From contig NZ_QWGG01000001.1 in NCBI RefSeq assembly GCF_003730195.1, forward strand, positions 1 to 64,000: a DNA stretch of 64,000 bases, read 5' to 3'. Positions 24,750 through 34,044 of the stretch are shown here, piece by piece. Below the pieces are notes generated by a model. The model did not search any database, was not told where the DNA came from, and saw nothing but the letters and a program-made list of their open reading frames with translations. The stretch's first letter is position 1. The number at the start of each line of letters is the position of its first letter. The position numbers and the translations under genes are program-made. The DNA comes from Halosimplex salinum. GTDB lineage: Archaea > Halobacteriota > Halobacteria > Halobacteriales > Haloarculaceae.

Positions 24750-25928
24750 ATGCCCTCCCTACCCACAGGCGTGTTGAGTAGTACAGCAGCGAAAGCGGTC
24801 GTCGTCGTCGCGTTCGTCGCGGTCGGCGGCGTCGCGGCGGCTCAGATCGGTGTCATCGACGGGATGATGAGTTCCGAGGACGCCGAGGCGCTCGACCAGG
24901 TGCCCGACGGCGTCGACAGCGTCGCCGCGATCGACGGGAGCATCCTCGAAGAGGACGTCAGCGAGCGGCTCTACGCGACCGCGTACAACGCGACCGTTCG
25001 CCAGGAACTCGAGGCCGAGGAGAGCGAGGAGAACGAAACCGAGATGCGGCGGAGTTCACCGGCCGAGATGGTGCCGGCGAACCTGACCGCCGCGCTCGAC
25101 GAGGCCGAGAACGAGAGCGGGCTGGACCCGCGCGCGGTCGACGAGGTCGTCGTGTTCAGCCAGGAGCGCAACTTCAGTCAGCAGGACTACGCGGGCGCCG
25201 TCGTCCACGCCGACTGGAACGAGTCGGCCGTGGTCGCGGCCGCCTCCAACAGCAGCGACTCTGAGTACGAGAACACCACTGTCGAGGGTGTGACCGTGTA
25301 CAAACCCGTCGAGAACGAGACCGAAGAGGACGAGATGACCTTCGGCGCGCCCGACCCCGAAGAGTGGATCGCCGTGCTCGACGACGGCCAGTACGCCTTC
25401 GGGACCGACGAGGCCGTCAACGACACCATCCAGGTCGAAGTCGGGAACGCGGACCCGGTCGACGGCGACCTCCGCACCGCCTTCGAGGAGACGCGCGACG
25501 GCTACGTCCGGTACGCCCAGCGCTCGCAGAACGTCAACGTCACGCGGATCAACCAGACGATGGGCCAGCGAACCGGCCTCAACGTCACCGCGTACGCGCA
25601 GGCGTACAACGACCTCCACGTCACCGCCGGGTCGTACTACCTCACGGAGGACAGCCTGGGCTTCGAGTCCCGGACGCTGACGAACTCGACGGACACCGCG
25701 CGGGACGTCGAGGACCTCACGCAGGGGTTCATCTCCATCCAGGCCGGCGCCATCCAGAACGAGACGATCGAGAACGAACTCCGCTCGGCGGAAGTGACTC
25801 GCGACGGCACGACGGTCACGGTGACGCGCGAGACCTCCGTCGAGACGGCCGAGAAACTCCTCCGCTGGTTCGGGTCGGCCGTCAACGAGGAGCAGACCGG
25901 TGACTCGGGCGCAGAACCTGTCGCCTAA
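24750..25928 (+). CDS. exported protein with 15 N-glycosylation sequons
   Basis: The 392-residue protein has an N-terminal hydrophobic segment (KAVVVVAFVAVGGVAAAQ, about 15-32) that serves as signal or anchor. The rest is highly acidic and extracytoplasmic. It carries 15 N-x-S/T sequons (for example YNAT, ENET, ANLT, WNES, SNSS, ENTT, VNVT, INQT, LNVT, TNST, QNET), far above chance. No enzyme motif is visible. The middle contains EWIAVLDDGQYAFGTDEAVNDT, reminiscent of families that compare a stored value with a threshold, but I assign no function. An ABC permease gene starts 26 bp downstream, so they probably share an operon. Confidence 0.8.
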   Translation: MPSLPTGVLSSTAAKAVVVVAFVAVGGVAAAQIGVIDGMMSSEDAEALDQVPDGVDSVAAIDGSILEEDVSERLYATAYNATVRQELEAEESEENETEMRRSSPAEMVPANLTAALDEAENESGLDPRAVDEVVVFSQERNFSQQDYAGAVVHADWNESAVVAAASNSSDSEYENTTVEGVTVYKPVENETEEDEMTFGAPDPEEWIAVLDDGQYAFGTDEAVNDTIQVEVGNADPVDGDLRTAFEETRDGYVRYAQRSQNVNVTRINQTMGQRTGLNVTAYAQAYNDLHVTAGSYYLTEDSLGFESRTLTNSTDTARDVEDLTQGFISIQAGAIQNETIENELRSAEVTRDGTTVTVTRETSVETAEKLLRWFGSAVNEEQTGDSGAEPVA

Positions 25929-25954
25929 GACGGGGCCCGCTTCACTCTACCCGT

Positions 25955-27028
25955 ATGGCAGTCGGACCGCTCCTCGAGAAGGAACTGTTCTGGCTCCGCC
26001 GCAACTGGGGAGCGGTCGCGCTGGTCTTCCTCCTCGCGCCCGCGCTGTTCGGCCTCGCCACCGCCTCCTTCGACCAGACGGTCCCCCGCGACGTTCCGGT
26101 CGCGGTCACGCCCGCCAGCGACGCCGTCACCGACGACGAACTGGAGGCCGTCACCGGTCTCGTGGGGACGGTCTCCGCCCCTCGGCAGTTCGACTCGCCG
26201 GAGGACGCACGGACGGCGCTTCGGCGCGAGCGAGTGTACGGCGTCCTCACGGTCGGGTCCGGGCTCTACGAGAGCGGTGCGAACGTGACGCTCTCGGTCG
26301 CCATCGACGGCGGGATGGTGACCTACACGGAGCCGTCTCGCGTCGTGACCGCGACGCTGCGCGACCGCGCCGAGGTGTTCCCCTCGACCGTGACCGTCGA
26401 ACGGCGGGTCGACGGTCCCCAGCGCACGCTCCCGGAGTTCCTCTTCGCGACGGCGCTCGTCTACCTGCTCGCGGGGTACGCCTTCACGTACGTCCCGTAC
26501 CACCTCGCCCGCGAGCGGCGGGTGTTCGAGCGCGTCCGCGTCGAGTCGTCGCTGTGGTCGCTCCTCGCGGCCAAGGCCGTGCTGTTCGCGGCGCTCGGCG
26601 CGCTCGCGGTCTGTAGCATCGGTCTCGTCGGCGCGGCGCTCGTCTATCGGGTCGCAGTCGCGGACCCGGTCACGCTCGGCGTCCTCGGGCTGACCGGCGT
26701 CGCGCTCGTCGCGGTGGGCCTCGGCGTCTCCTTCCTCACCCGCTTCTCCGTGGCCGGGCGGTTCGTCAACGTCGCCCTGCTCGCTGGACTCGTCGCCTTC
26801 TCGAACCCCGTGTACCCGACGGGGTTCTTCTCTGCGACCCGGCGGACGCTCGCGGGCTGGATGCCCGTCTACCACGCCACTGTCGTCGTCCGCGGCCTCG
26901 CCCTGAAAGGGCTCTCACCGGGGCTCTTCACGGACCGACTCCTCCTCGCGGGCGGGTTCGCCGCCGCCTCGGTCTGCTGGCTCGCGGGCGCGGTCGTCGC
27001 CTACGAACGGAGGGGTCGCGATGGATGA
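25955..27028 (+). CDS. ABC-2/CcmB-like transporter permease
   Basis: The 357-residue protein has a first TM helix just after a cytoplasmic LLEKELFWLRRNWGAVAL motif. A large extracytoplasmic domain follows (residues 45-160), then a cluster of five TM helices (LPEFLFATALVYLLAGYAF, LLAAKAVLFAALGALAVCS, ALVAVGLGVSFLTRF, and two more). This is the layout of ABC-2 type exporters. It overlaps the ATPase gene by 8 bp. The exported substrate is unknown; the upstream sequon-rich protein could be its partner. Confidence 0.85.
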   Translation: MAVGPLLEKELFWLRRNWGAVALVFLLAPALFGLATASFDQTVPRDVPVAVTPASDAVTDDELEAVTGLVGTVSAPRQFDSPEDARTALRRERVYGVLTVGSGLYESGANVTLSVAIDGGMVTYTEPSRVVTATLRDRAEVFPSTVTVERRVDGPQRTLPEFLFATALVYLLAGYAFTYVPYHLARERRVFERVRVESSLWSLLAAKAVLFAALGALAVCSIGLVGAALVYRVAVADPVTLGVLGLTGVALVAVGLGVSFLTRFSVAGRFVNVALLAGLVAFSNPVYPTGFFSATRRTLAGWMPVYHATVVVRGLALKGLSPGLFTDRLLLAGGFAAASVCWLAGAVVAYERRGRDG

Positions 27029-27677
27029 GATCCGACTCGACGGCGTGTCCAAGCGCTACGACGGCGTCGTAGCGCTGTCCGGTGTCGACCTCCGGTTCGC
27101 GACAGGTGACCTGCACGCGCTCGTCGGCCCGAACGGGTCGGGCAAGTCGACGCTGTTCTCGCTCGTGCTCGGACTCGACCGACCCTCCGCGGGGACGGTC
27201 CACCGCCCCGAGGAGCGGGTCGGCTCGGGCTTCCAGACGCCGAGTCTCTACCCCGACCTGACCGTCGACGAGAACCTCCGGGTGTTCGCCGCGATGGGCG
27301 ACGCCGGCGAGGAGTGGCTCGGGACCGTCCGCACGGAACTGGGGCTCGACGGCGTCCGAGAGCGCGTCGTCGCCGACCTCTCCGGCGGGTACCAGCGCCT
27401 CGTCGACGTGGCGCTCGCGTTCGTCCGACGCCCAACGTTCGTCCTCCTCGACGAACCGCTGGACGAACTCGACGACGCGGCCCGCGACCGAGTAGTGGGA
27501 TTCGTCGCCGACTACTGCGAGGGCGACCGCACGGTCGTGGTCTCCACCCATCACCTCGACGCCTTCGGGCCCTCGCTCGACCGGCTCACCGTCCTCGCAG
27601 ACGGCGCCGTGCTGTACGACGAGCGCGTCGACGGTCAGGAGGAATATCTGGCGCTGTATCGAGAGCTGGTGGCGTAG
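27021..27677 (+). CDS. ABC transporter ATP-binding protein
   Basis: A 218-residue nucleotide-binding subunit: Walker A GPNGSGKST, a Q-loop in SGFQTPSLYPDL, signature LSGGYQRLVDVAL (LSGGY variant), Walker B FVLLDEPLDELDD and H-loop STHHLD. It has the short form used by ABC-2 exporters and lacks a C-terminal extension. The ATG lies inside the permease gene (8-bp overlap), which indicates translational coupling. The operon ends at a double hairpin (27722-27772) before the convergent fusA gene. Confidence 0.95.
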   Translation: MDEIRLDGVSKRYDGVVALSGVDLRFATGDLHALVGPNGSGKSTLFSLVLGLDRPSAGTVHRPEERVGSGFQTPSLYPDLTVDENLRVFAAMGDAGEEWLGTVRTELGLDGVRERVVADLSGGYQRLVDVALAFVRRPTFVLLDEPLDELDDAARDRVVGFVADYCEGDRTVVVSTHHLDAFGPSLDRLTVLADGAVLYDERVDGQEEYLALYRELVA

Positions 27678-27721
27678 CGGCTACACTGGGCGAAACGAGA
27701 GAAGGAGGTAGAGCGAGCGTC

Positions 27722-27777
27722 CGCGCGCCGAAGGCGCGCGGTTCACCGAATTCGCGCTCCGCGCGAATTCGGCTTTT
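27722..27777 (+). terminator. double hairpin with T-run, terminator of the ABC operon
   Basis: An 8-bp stem (CGCGCGCC/GGCGCGCG, 27722-27740, GAA loop) is followed by a 12-bp perfect stem (CCGAATTCGCGC at 27746-27757, GCGCGAATTCGG at 27761-27772, TCC loop) and then CTTTTT. It ends the rightward ABC operon; being symmetrical, it could also act on leftward transcripts. Confidence 0.7.
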
Positions 27778-27792
27778 TCACCCATGTTTTTG

Positions 27793-27840
27793 GCGGCCGG
27801 GTTCCCGCAGTGAGCGGAGCGAACGAGGAAACCCGGCCGC
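27793..27840 (-). terminator. 11-bp inverted repeat between ABC operon and fusA
   Basis: GCGGCCGGGTT at 27793-27803 pairs with AACCCGGCCGC at 27830-27840. It lies just beyond the fusA stop codon, so it may end the leftward EF-2 transcript; the inner loop carries the common haloarchaeal GAGCGGAGCGAACGAG sequence. Confidence 0.5.
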
Positions 27841-27852
27841 GAAAAAGATGGT

Positions 27853-30042
27853 TTAGAAGTAGTCGATCGCTTCGTGGAGTTCCTGCTTCATGCCCTTGCG
27901 CTCTCGGATCTCCATGATCGTCTCGCGCTGGAGGTTGTCGGCCATGACCTGGAAGCCGGCATTCTCGGTGTTCCAGGAGGCGCGGCCCTCGGTCGCCGAG
28001 CGGATGTCAGAGGAGAAGCCGATCATCTCGTCGACGGGCGCGACGCCCTCGACGACCATGAGGTCGCCTTCCTGGTACATGTCGTCGACGCGGCCACGAC
28101 GGCCCTGGATCTCGCCGGAGGCGGCGCCCATGTGGTCGTTGGGCACGTCGATGCGGACCTGCTGGATCGGCTCCAGGAGGCGGACCTCGGCGTCGATGAG
28201 GGCGTTGTGGATGGCCTGGCGGGTGGCCGGGATGACCTGTGCCGGGCCGCGGTGGATGGCGTCCTCGTGGAGGCGCGCGTCGTGGAGGCGGATGAGCGAG
28301 CCCTGGACGGGTTCCGCAGCGAGCGGGCCGTCGTTGAGGGCCTCTTCCATCCCTTCGAGGACGAGCTCCATCGTCTCGTTGAGGTGCTGGATACCCTTCG
28401 TGTCGTCGATGATGACGTTCGTCCCGTGGATGTGCTCCACGTTCTGGGAGGTGTCCTTGTCCATGCCGGCGTCCTGGAGCGCCTCGCGGCGCTCGAGCTC
28501 GGGCATGTCCATGGAGGCCTCGCCGTGCTGGATCGTGTCGACGACGTCCTCGGAGAGCGGCGTCACAGTGATGTAGAAGCGGTTGTGACGGTTCGGGGAG
28601 ATGCCCTCGACCTCGCGGGACTCGGTCTGGGGCGCCTCGCGGAAGACGACGATCGGTTCACCGGTGTTGATCGGGATGCCCTGGTTGCGCTCGATGCGCT
28701 GGCCGATGACTTCGAGGTGCAGCTCGCCCTGCCCGGAGATGAGGTGCTCGCCGGTGTCCTCGTTGATCTCGATCTGGATGGTCGGGTCCTCCTTGGCCTG
28801 CTGCTGGAGCGTCTCGATCAGCTTCGGGAGGTCGTCCATGTTCTGGGCCTCGACGGACTTCGTGATGACCGGCTCCGAGATGTGCTCGATGGACTCGAAG
28901 GGAGTCATCTCGACGGAGGAGACCGTCGAACCCGCGATTGCGTCCTTGAGACCGGTGACGGCGGCGATGTTCCCGGCGGGAACGCGCTCGACTTCCTCGC
29001 GTTCACCGCCCATGTAGATACCGACCGACTGGACGCGGTTCTTGCCGGCGGTCCCGGAGACGTACAGCTCCTGCCCTTTCTCGAGGGTGCCGGAGAAGAC
29101 GCGGCCCGCGGCGATCTCGCCGGCGTGGGGGTCGATACCGATGTCGGTGACCATCATGACGACTTCGCCGTCCTCGTCGACGAACTGCATCGACTCGGCG
29201 ACTTCGGAGTCCGCGTCGCCGCGCCAGATACGCGGGATACGACGGGGCTGGGCGTCGACCGGGTTCGGGAAGTGCTCACAGACCATGTCGAGGACGACGT
29301 CCGAGAGGGGCGTCCGGTCGTGGAGCTCCCCTCGCTTGTCGGCCTGTTCGAGGTCGATGATCTCGCCGAAGTCCATGCCGGTGCGCTGCATCGACGGCAT
29401 CGAGACGCCCCACTTGTAGAGGGCGGACCCGAAGCCGACGGTGCCTTCCTCGACGGAGACCGTCCAGTCCTCGTCGATGTCGTCCATCTCCTCGGTCATC
29501 GCGCGGATGAGCTCGTTGACGTCGCGGATGACGTCGAGGAGTCGCTCCTGCATCTCCTCGGGCCCCTCCTGGAGCTCGGAGATGAGGCGGTCGACCTTGT
29601 TGATGAACAGCGTCGGCTTGACGCCCTCGCGGAGCGCCTGTCGGAGCACCGTCTCGGTCTGGGGCATCGCGCCCTCGACTGCGTCGACCACCACGAGCGC
29701 GCCGTCGACGGCGCGCATCGCTCGGGTCACGTCGCCACCGAAGTCGACGTGGCCCGGCGTGTCGATGAGGTTGATGAGGTGGTTGGTGTCCTCGTACTCG
29801 TGGGTCATCGAGACGTTCGCCGCGTCGATGGTGATACCGCGCTCCTGCTCGTCCTCCTCGGTGTCCATCGCGAGCTGTTCGCCCGCGGTGTCGTCGGAGA
29901 TCATGCCCGCGCCGGCGAGCAGGTTGTCAGTAAGCGTCGTCTTTCCGTGGTCCACGTGAGCCGCGATGGCGATATTCCGGATGTGCTCCGGGTTGTCCAT
30001 CAGTGTCTCACATTCCTGTACGATTTTCTTACGTCGGCCCAT
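27853..30042 (-). CDS. fusA: translation elongation factor EF-2
   Basis: The 729-residue GTPase drives ribosomal translocation. G motifs: [28 protein letters not shown] and NKVD. Domain IV carries the diphthamide region and its flanks ([18 protein letters not shown] upstream, [15 protein letters not shown] with the target-type His). The C-terminus ends [12 protein letters not shown]. The ATG at 30042 ([15 protein letters not shown]) gives the normal archaeal length; longer upstream reading lacks family similarity. It is separated from rpsG by a 6-kb block of unrelated genes, unlike the usual rpsL-rpsG-fusA run. Confidence 0.98.
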   Translation of the reverse strand: MGRRKKIVQECETLMDNPEHIRNIAIAAHVDHGKTTLTDNLLAGAGMISDDTAGEQLAMDTEEDEQERGITIDAANVSMTHEYEDTNHLINLIDTPGHVDFGGDVTRAMRAVDGALVVVDAVEGAMPQTETVLRQALREGVKPTLFINKVDRLISELQEGPEEMQERLLDVIRDVNELIRAMTEEMDDIDEDWTVSVEEGTVGFGSALYKWGVSMPSMQRTGMDFGEIIDLEQADKRGELHDRTPLSDVVLDMVCEHFPNPVDAQPRRIPRIWRGDADSEVAESMQFVDEDGEVVMMVTDIGIDPHAGEIAAGRVFSGTLEKGQELYVSGTAGKNRVQSVGIYMGGEREEVERVPAGNIAAVTGLKDAIAGSTVSSVEMTPFESIEHISEPVITKSVEAQNMDDLPKLIETLQQQAKEDPTIQIEINEDTGEHLISGQGELHLEVIGQRIERNQGIPINTGEPIVVFREAPQTESREVEGISPNRHNRFYITVTPLSEDVVDTIQHGEASMDMPELERREALQDAGMDKDTSQNVEHIHGTNVIIDDTKGIQHLNETMELVLEGMEEALNDGPLAAEPVQGSLIRLHDARLHEDAIHRGPAQVIPATRQAIHNALIDAEVRLLEPIQQVRIDVPNDHMGAASGEIQGRRGRVDDMYQEGDLMVVEGVAPVDEMIGFSSDIRSATEGRASWNTENAGFQVMADNLQRETIMEIRERKGMKQELHEAIDYF

Positions 30043-30334
30043 TATACGGCTCTCTATCAATGCGGGCGTCAAAAGGGTGCTGTTTCCATCTGCGTGTGAT
30101 CGTAAGGAGCACGCATATCCAAGTGCGGTCGGAGAGCGTCTCGGTGCCGGCATGCCGGCGTTTCCAGGCGGTGACGACGGACGGCCCAGCGACGGAGGAC
30201 GGCGGTCGCGGGACGGGCGGGGTAGACGGTGTGATCGTCGTCTCGTCCACCGGATTTCGAACCCAGAGTGACACCGGTCGGCCGTGCCAGACCCCCGCAA
30301 GAGTAATACTCTCGAAACCCCTGTCTTGTGTCGT

Positions 30335-31132
30335 ATGGACGTGCGAGTGCGCGGCCCCGGCCCGGAGGCGCCGTTTCTCGGGGCGCGCGACCTGTTCGAG
30401 ACGGAACGGACGCTGAAGCGACCGGTGACCGTCGAGATACGCGAGGATCCCGACGAGCGGACGCGAGTGAGCCACGACGAGGAGAGCCATCTGTTCATCA
30501 TCTCGCGGCAGGCGGCGACGAGCGCGATGGCACGCGAGCTCGCGCTCCACGAGTTCGCGCACATGCACCACTACGAGCGGAGCCACCCCTCGCACACGCA
30601 GTCGATGGAGGAGGTCATCTTCCTCGCGCTCGCCGGACAGTCCGTCGAGCAGCGCAAACTCACCCACTGCTACCAGATCGCGAATCACATGAAAGACATC
30701 TACGCCGACGACGTGTGGCTGGAGGTCGCACCCGCGGACAAACTCGTGGCCTTCCTCGAGTCCAGCCTCGCGGCCGCGGTCGCCGACCGGCCGCGGGACC
30801 CGCCTGCGTGGGGGAGCGCGGTGACAGCGCCGCGGCAGGCGGGCCCGGCGCAACCGGCCGCGCAGTCGGGTCCGGTCGCCGACCCGGACATCACGGCGGT
30901 CAACGCGGCGTTCGCGCTCGGACTCGTCGAGCGACACGACCTCGTCGCCGCGGACCACCGGATGTACGACCTCGCGCACGCGGCCGCTCAGGACGCGCCA
31001 GAGGTGGACGTGTCGGCGTTCACGCGTCGATTCCGGACGCTGGCGCGGAATCCCGATGACAGCGAGTACCGGAAGGCGCTCGTGGACGTGACGCGAGCGT
31101 ACGCGACCGGCGGCGAGCAGGCCGCGGACTGA
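30335..31132 (+). CDS. HEFAH metalloprotease-like protein (DUF5781-type)
   Basis: The 265-residue protein has HEFAH (an HExxH zinc-binding motif, about residue 73-77) followed by [11 protein letters not shown], and a later [21 protein letters not shown] that could supply a third ligand. The fold resembles archaeal putative zinc peptidases; proteolysis has not been shown. A Pro/Ala-rich linker (about 160-180) precedes a C-terminal helical domain. The ATG at 30335 is about 29 nt after a TATA-like GTAATACT within GAGTA-A-TACTC. The DUF number is from memory. It is monocistronic and lies between fusA and the sugar dehydrogenase. Confidence 0.75.
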   Translation: MDVRVRGPGPEAPFLGARDLFETERTLKRPVTVEIREDPDERTRVSHDEESHLFIISRQAATSAMARELALHEFAHMHHYERSHPSHTQSMEEVIFLALAGQSVEQRKLTHCYQIANHMKDIYADDVWLEVAPADKLVAFLESSLAAAVADRPRDPPAWGSAVTAPRQAGPAQPAAQSGPVADPDITAVNAAFALGLVERHDLVAADHRMYDLAHAAAQDAPEVDVSAFTRRFRTLARNPDDSEYRKALVDVTRAYATGGEQAAD

Positions 31133-31159
31133 GAAGCGCGAAATCGAAACGACGCGTCG

Positions 31160-32596
31160 CTACTCCTGCGTGATTCTGACGAGTACGTCGTCGCGCTCGG
31201 TGGGGAACTCGCCTTCGGCGCGGCCGTCGCGGTTGGAGGTGATGACGTAGATATCGCCATCGGGCGACTGCTCGACGTGGCGGATGCGGCCGAGTTCGTC
31301 CTCGAAGGCGGTGTGCATCGTCGCGATGTACTCGTCGTCCGACCAGTCGTCGGTGACCTGCGCGTAGCCGTCCTCGGCGGGCGGCAGTTCCCCGCCCTCG
31401 GGAGTCAGCGTCGTGATCATGAGCTGCTGGCTGATGAGCCCGCCAGTGATCATCCGGTTTTTCAGCGCCGGCACCTCGTCGCCGGTGTAGAAGAGCGACC
31501 CCGTGGGGGCGACGCTCTGCCCGCCGGAGTTGAACAGCGGCGGGTGGAAGCCGCTGTCGGGGTAGTCCTCGCGCTCGTACACCTCGTTCCAGCTGTAGTT
31601 GTCACCGGGGACGAGTCGGTTGATCTCGTCACGACCGGTCGGCCCATGTTCGGAGTTGATCGGCGTGCCGTCGGGGAGCCAGACGATCCCCTGGGGGTTG
31701 CGATGGCCGTAGGTGAACACCCGCGGGTCGGCGTCGTCGCCCAGATCCGGGTTGTCCGGTGCCGGGTCGCCGGACGGGGTGATCCGGAGGATCTTCCCGG
31801 CCAGCGTCCCGGGATCCTGAACGATATCGGGCTGGCCGCCGTCGCCGCAGGTGACCCAGAGGTAGTTCCGCGGGCCGAAGGTGATCCGGCCGCCGTTGTG
31901 GTAGCTGTCGGCGGGGATCTCGTCGACGACCGTCTCCACCGGCGTCCCGGGCTCGTCGGAGTCCACGTCGAACGCGCTGACCTTGTTGTACTTCACGGTC
32001 TCGTCGTTCTCCTCGACAGTGTAGGTGTAGTAGACGAATATCCACGGGGGGTCCGGGTAGGTCGGATGGACGGCGATGCCGAGCGTCCCGCCTTCGCCGC
32101 CCTTGACCCACCAGGGGGGGTCCTCGTCGGACCCGGGCTCGATGGAGCCGGCGTCGATGGCGTCGCTCGGCTCCGCGACGGTTTTGACCTCGTCGCCGTT
32201 CAGTCGGAGCACCCGACCGACGCGCTCGGTGAGAAACATTTCCCCGTCGGGCGTGAACGCGATGTCCCACGGCACCTCCAGGTTTTCGACCAGAACCTCG
32301 GTTTCGAGCGACGCGTCGAGGGGCGAACTCGTCGGCGCCTCCCAGTCGGGGTCGTAGGCGGACCACTCCTCCAGCGGACGGCCGACGACGGACGCGGTCG
32401 TCGCCGTTCCGTCGGTCGGCCCGCCGTCGCTGCCGTCCGAACCACTGCCGGAACCGCCGCCGTCACCGTCACCGTCGCCGCCGCCGCTGTCGCTCGGCGA
32501 CGCGGTTTCGGTCGAGCAACCGGCCAGACCGGCGACGCCGGCGGCGGTCAGCGCGAGGAACCGACGGCGAGACCGGTCCGTCGAGTCGGGATGCAT
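31160..32596 (-). CDS. PQQ-dependent sugar dehydrogenase, Tat lipoprotein
   Basis: The 478-residue protein has a twin-arginine signal (SRRRFLALTAAGVAGLAGC) with lipobox Cys, a Gly/Asp/Ser linker, then a six-bladed beta-propeller of the soluble aldose sugar dehydrogenase family. Motifs are LEVPWDIAFTPDGEMFLTER, GGEGGTLGIAVHPTYP, DSYHNGGRITFGPRNYLWVT, YGHRNPQGIVWLPDG and NSEHGPTGRDEINRL. These enzymes oxidise aldoses with PQQ outside the cytoplasm. It starts 12 bp after the biotin-transporter T component with an SD (GGAG) between them, so it is translated from the same transcript. Confidence 0.9.
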   Translation of the reverse strand: MHPDSTDRSRRRFLALTAAGVAGLAGCSTETASPSDSGGGDGDGDGGGSGSGSDGSDGGPTDGTATTASVVGRPLEEWSAYDPDWEAPTSSPLDASLETEVLVENLEVPWDIAFTPDGEMFLTERVGRVLRLNGDEVKTVAEPSDAIDAGSIEPGSDEDPPWWVKGGEGGTLGIAVHPTYPDPPWIFVYYTYTVEENDETVKYNKVSAFDVDSDEPGTPVETVVDEIPADSYHNGGRITFGPRNYLWVTCGDGGQPDIVQDPGTLAGKILRITPSGDPAPDNPDLGDDADPRVFTYGHRNPQGIVWLPDGTPINSEHGPTGRDEINRLVPGDNYSWNEVYEREDYPDSGFHPPLFNSGGQSVAPTGSLFYTGDEVPALKNRMITGGLISQQLMITTLTPEGGELPPAEDGYAQVTDDWSDDEYIATMHTAFEDELGRIRHVEQSPDGDIYVITSNRDGRAEGEFPTERDDVLVRITQE

Positions 32597-32602
32597 GTCA
32601 GA

Positions 32603-32609
32603 CTCCTAT
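32603..32609 (-). promoter_or_regulatory. Shine-Dalgarno of the sugar dehydrogenase gene
   Basis: On the minus strand TAGGAGT follows the bioN stop codon directly and lies 6 nt before the ATG at 32596. It implies translation from a longer upstream transcript, not a leaderless start. Confidence 0.55.
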
Positions 32610-33346
32610 TACGCGACCGGAATGAATCTTCCGGGAACGAGCGTGAACAGCGGGGAGCACGCCAGCGCGAGGCCCAGTGCGAGTACCGGGTAGTCCCGAC
32701 CGCGAAACCGGAGCGCCGGCAGGGTCGGATTCCACGCGAAACAGCGCGCCCGGAGCGCGAGCGTCAGGCGGTCGGCGCGCAGGAACGACCGCTGGAGCCC
32801 GCGCGCGAGGATTCGCCGGACCCGGTCGCGGAGCGGTCGACGCTCCCCGCCGCGGGCGCGAACTGCCGTCCGGATCGCTCGCAGGTCCCCCAGCACGACC
32901 GGGAAGAACCGGAAGACGAGCCCGACGCCGACGCCGAACAGCCGTCCGACCCGGCCCGGAACCATCCGCTGGATCGCGGCTCTCGTCTCCCGGACCGGCG
33001 TCGTCCGCACGTAGACGGCGCTGACGAACACGACCGGGACGACGCGTGCGACCGAGCGGAGCGAGTCGAGCGCGGGCCCGACCCGGAACCACGGGTCGCC
33101 CAGCGCCACACCGCCGAGTATCGGTCCGACGGCGAGGAAGGCGAACACCACCCAGTAGGCCCGGAGGACGCTGACCGGCGACAGCCGCCCTGCCGCGAGC
33201 GCGGCGACCGCGACCAGTCCGCCGACGGCGAACCCCGCCGGCGTCGGATAGGCGAACACGGTGATAGCGAGGCCGAACTGGACGGCGAGTTTCCCCCGCG
33301 GGTCGAGCCCGTGAGCGACCGAATCGCCCGGTTCGTAGGTCAGCAT
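32609..33346 (-). CDS. bioN: biotin ECF transporter T component (EcfT/BioN)
   Basis: The 245-residue T component has about five TM helices (LAVQFGLAITVFAYPTPAGFAV, VLRAYWVVFAFLAVGPILGG, VVPVVFVSAVYVRTT) and a cytoplasmic coupling segment with two Arg-rich motifs (RAIRTAVRARGGERRP, RLTLALRARCF), matching the A-R-G coupling helices of EcfT. It links the substrate-binding BioY to the ATPase. The gene overlaps bioM by 7 bp. Biotin is assigned because the S component is BioY-like. Confidence 0.9.
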   Translation of the reverse strand: MLTYEPGDSVAHGLDPRGKLAVQFGLAITVFAYPTPAGFAVGGLVAVAALAAGRLSPVSVLRAYWVVFAFLAVGPILGGVALGDPWFRVGPALDSLRSVARVVPVVFVSAVYVRTTPVRETRAAIQRMVPGRVGRLFGVGVGLVFRFFPVVLGDLRAIRTAVRARGGERRPLRDRVRRILARGLQRSFLRADRLTLALRARCFAWNPTLPALRFRGRDYPVLALGLALACSPLFTLVPGRFIPVA

Positions 33347-34044
33347 CGCGGGTCACGGACGCCGACATCGTCGAGTCGGTCCAGCGCCGGTCCGGGGTCG
33401 TCGTCCAGGACCACCCGGCCGTCGGCGAGGCCGACGATGCGGTCGGCCCGTTCGACCACGTCGCGCAGGTCGTGCGTGACGACGACGAGTCCGGTCCCCC
33501 CTGCGGCGAGTTCGTCGAGTTGCGCCAGTACCGACTCGCGGGCGCCCCGGTCGAGGCCGGTCAGCGGTTCGTCCAGCACGAGGTGGTCGGGGTCCATCGC
33601 GAGCACGCCCGCGATGGCGACCCGTGCCTGCTCCCCGCCGGAGAGCCGGTCGATCCGCTCGTCGCCGCGTCCGGCCATGTCGACGGCCGCGAGCGCCTCC
33701 GCGACGCGTCGGTCGATCACCTCGCGGTCGAGTCCGAGGTTCTCCGGGCCGAACGCGACGTCGGCGCCGACGGTGCCCGCGACGAACTGGTCGCGCGGGT
33801 GCTGGAACACCATCCCCACGTGCGTCCGCGCGTACACGGGGTGCTCGGTCACGTCCCGCCCGTCGACGGTCACGGTCCCGGAGTCGGGTTCCAGCAGAGC
33901 GTTGAAGTGCCTGACGAGCGTGGTCTTGCCGCTCCCGTTGCCGCCGACGATGGCCACCGCTTCGCCGTCCTCCAGCGTCAGCGATACGTCGTCGACGGCT
34001 GCGGCGTCACCGTACCGGTGGACGAGGGAGTCGGTCTCGATCAT
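33340..34044 (-). CDS. bioM: biotin ECF transporter ATPase (BioM)
   Basis: The 234-residue ATPase has Walker A GGNGSGKTT, Q-loop MVFQHPRDQFVA (the HPRDQF variant is usual for ECF ATPases), signature RLSGGEQARVAIAG, Walker B LVLDEPLTGLD and H-loop VTHDL. It powers uptake of biotin through BioY. It overlaps bioY by 4 bp (ATGA) at the start and bioN at the end, so the three genes are strictly coupled. Confidence 0.95.
   Translation of the reverse strand: MIETDSLVHRYGDAAAVDDVSLTLEDGEAVAIVGGNGSGKTTLVRHFNALLEPDSGTVTVDGRDVTEHPVYARTHVGMVFQHPRDQFVAGTVGADVAFGPENLGLDREVIDRRVAEALAAVDMAGRGDERIDRLSGGEQARVAIAGVLAMDPDHLVLDEPLTGLDRGARESVLAQLDELAAGGTGLVVVTHDLRDVVERADRIVGLADGRVVLDDDPGPALDRLDDVGVRDPRC

Noticed and set aside
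30248-30264. T-loop-like GGATTTCGAACCC
   Set aside because: No acceptor or anticodon arm can be folded around it, so it is not a tRNA.
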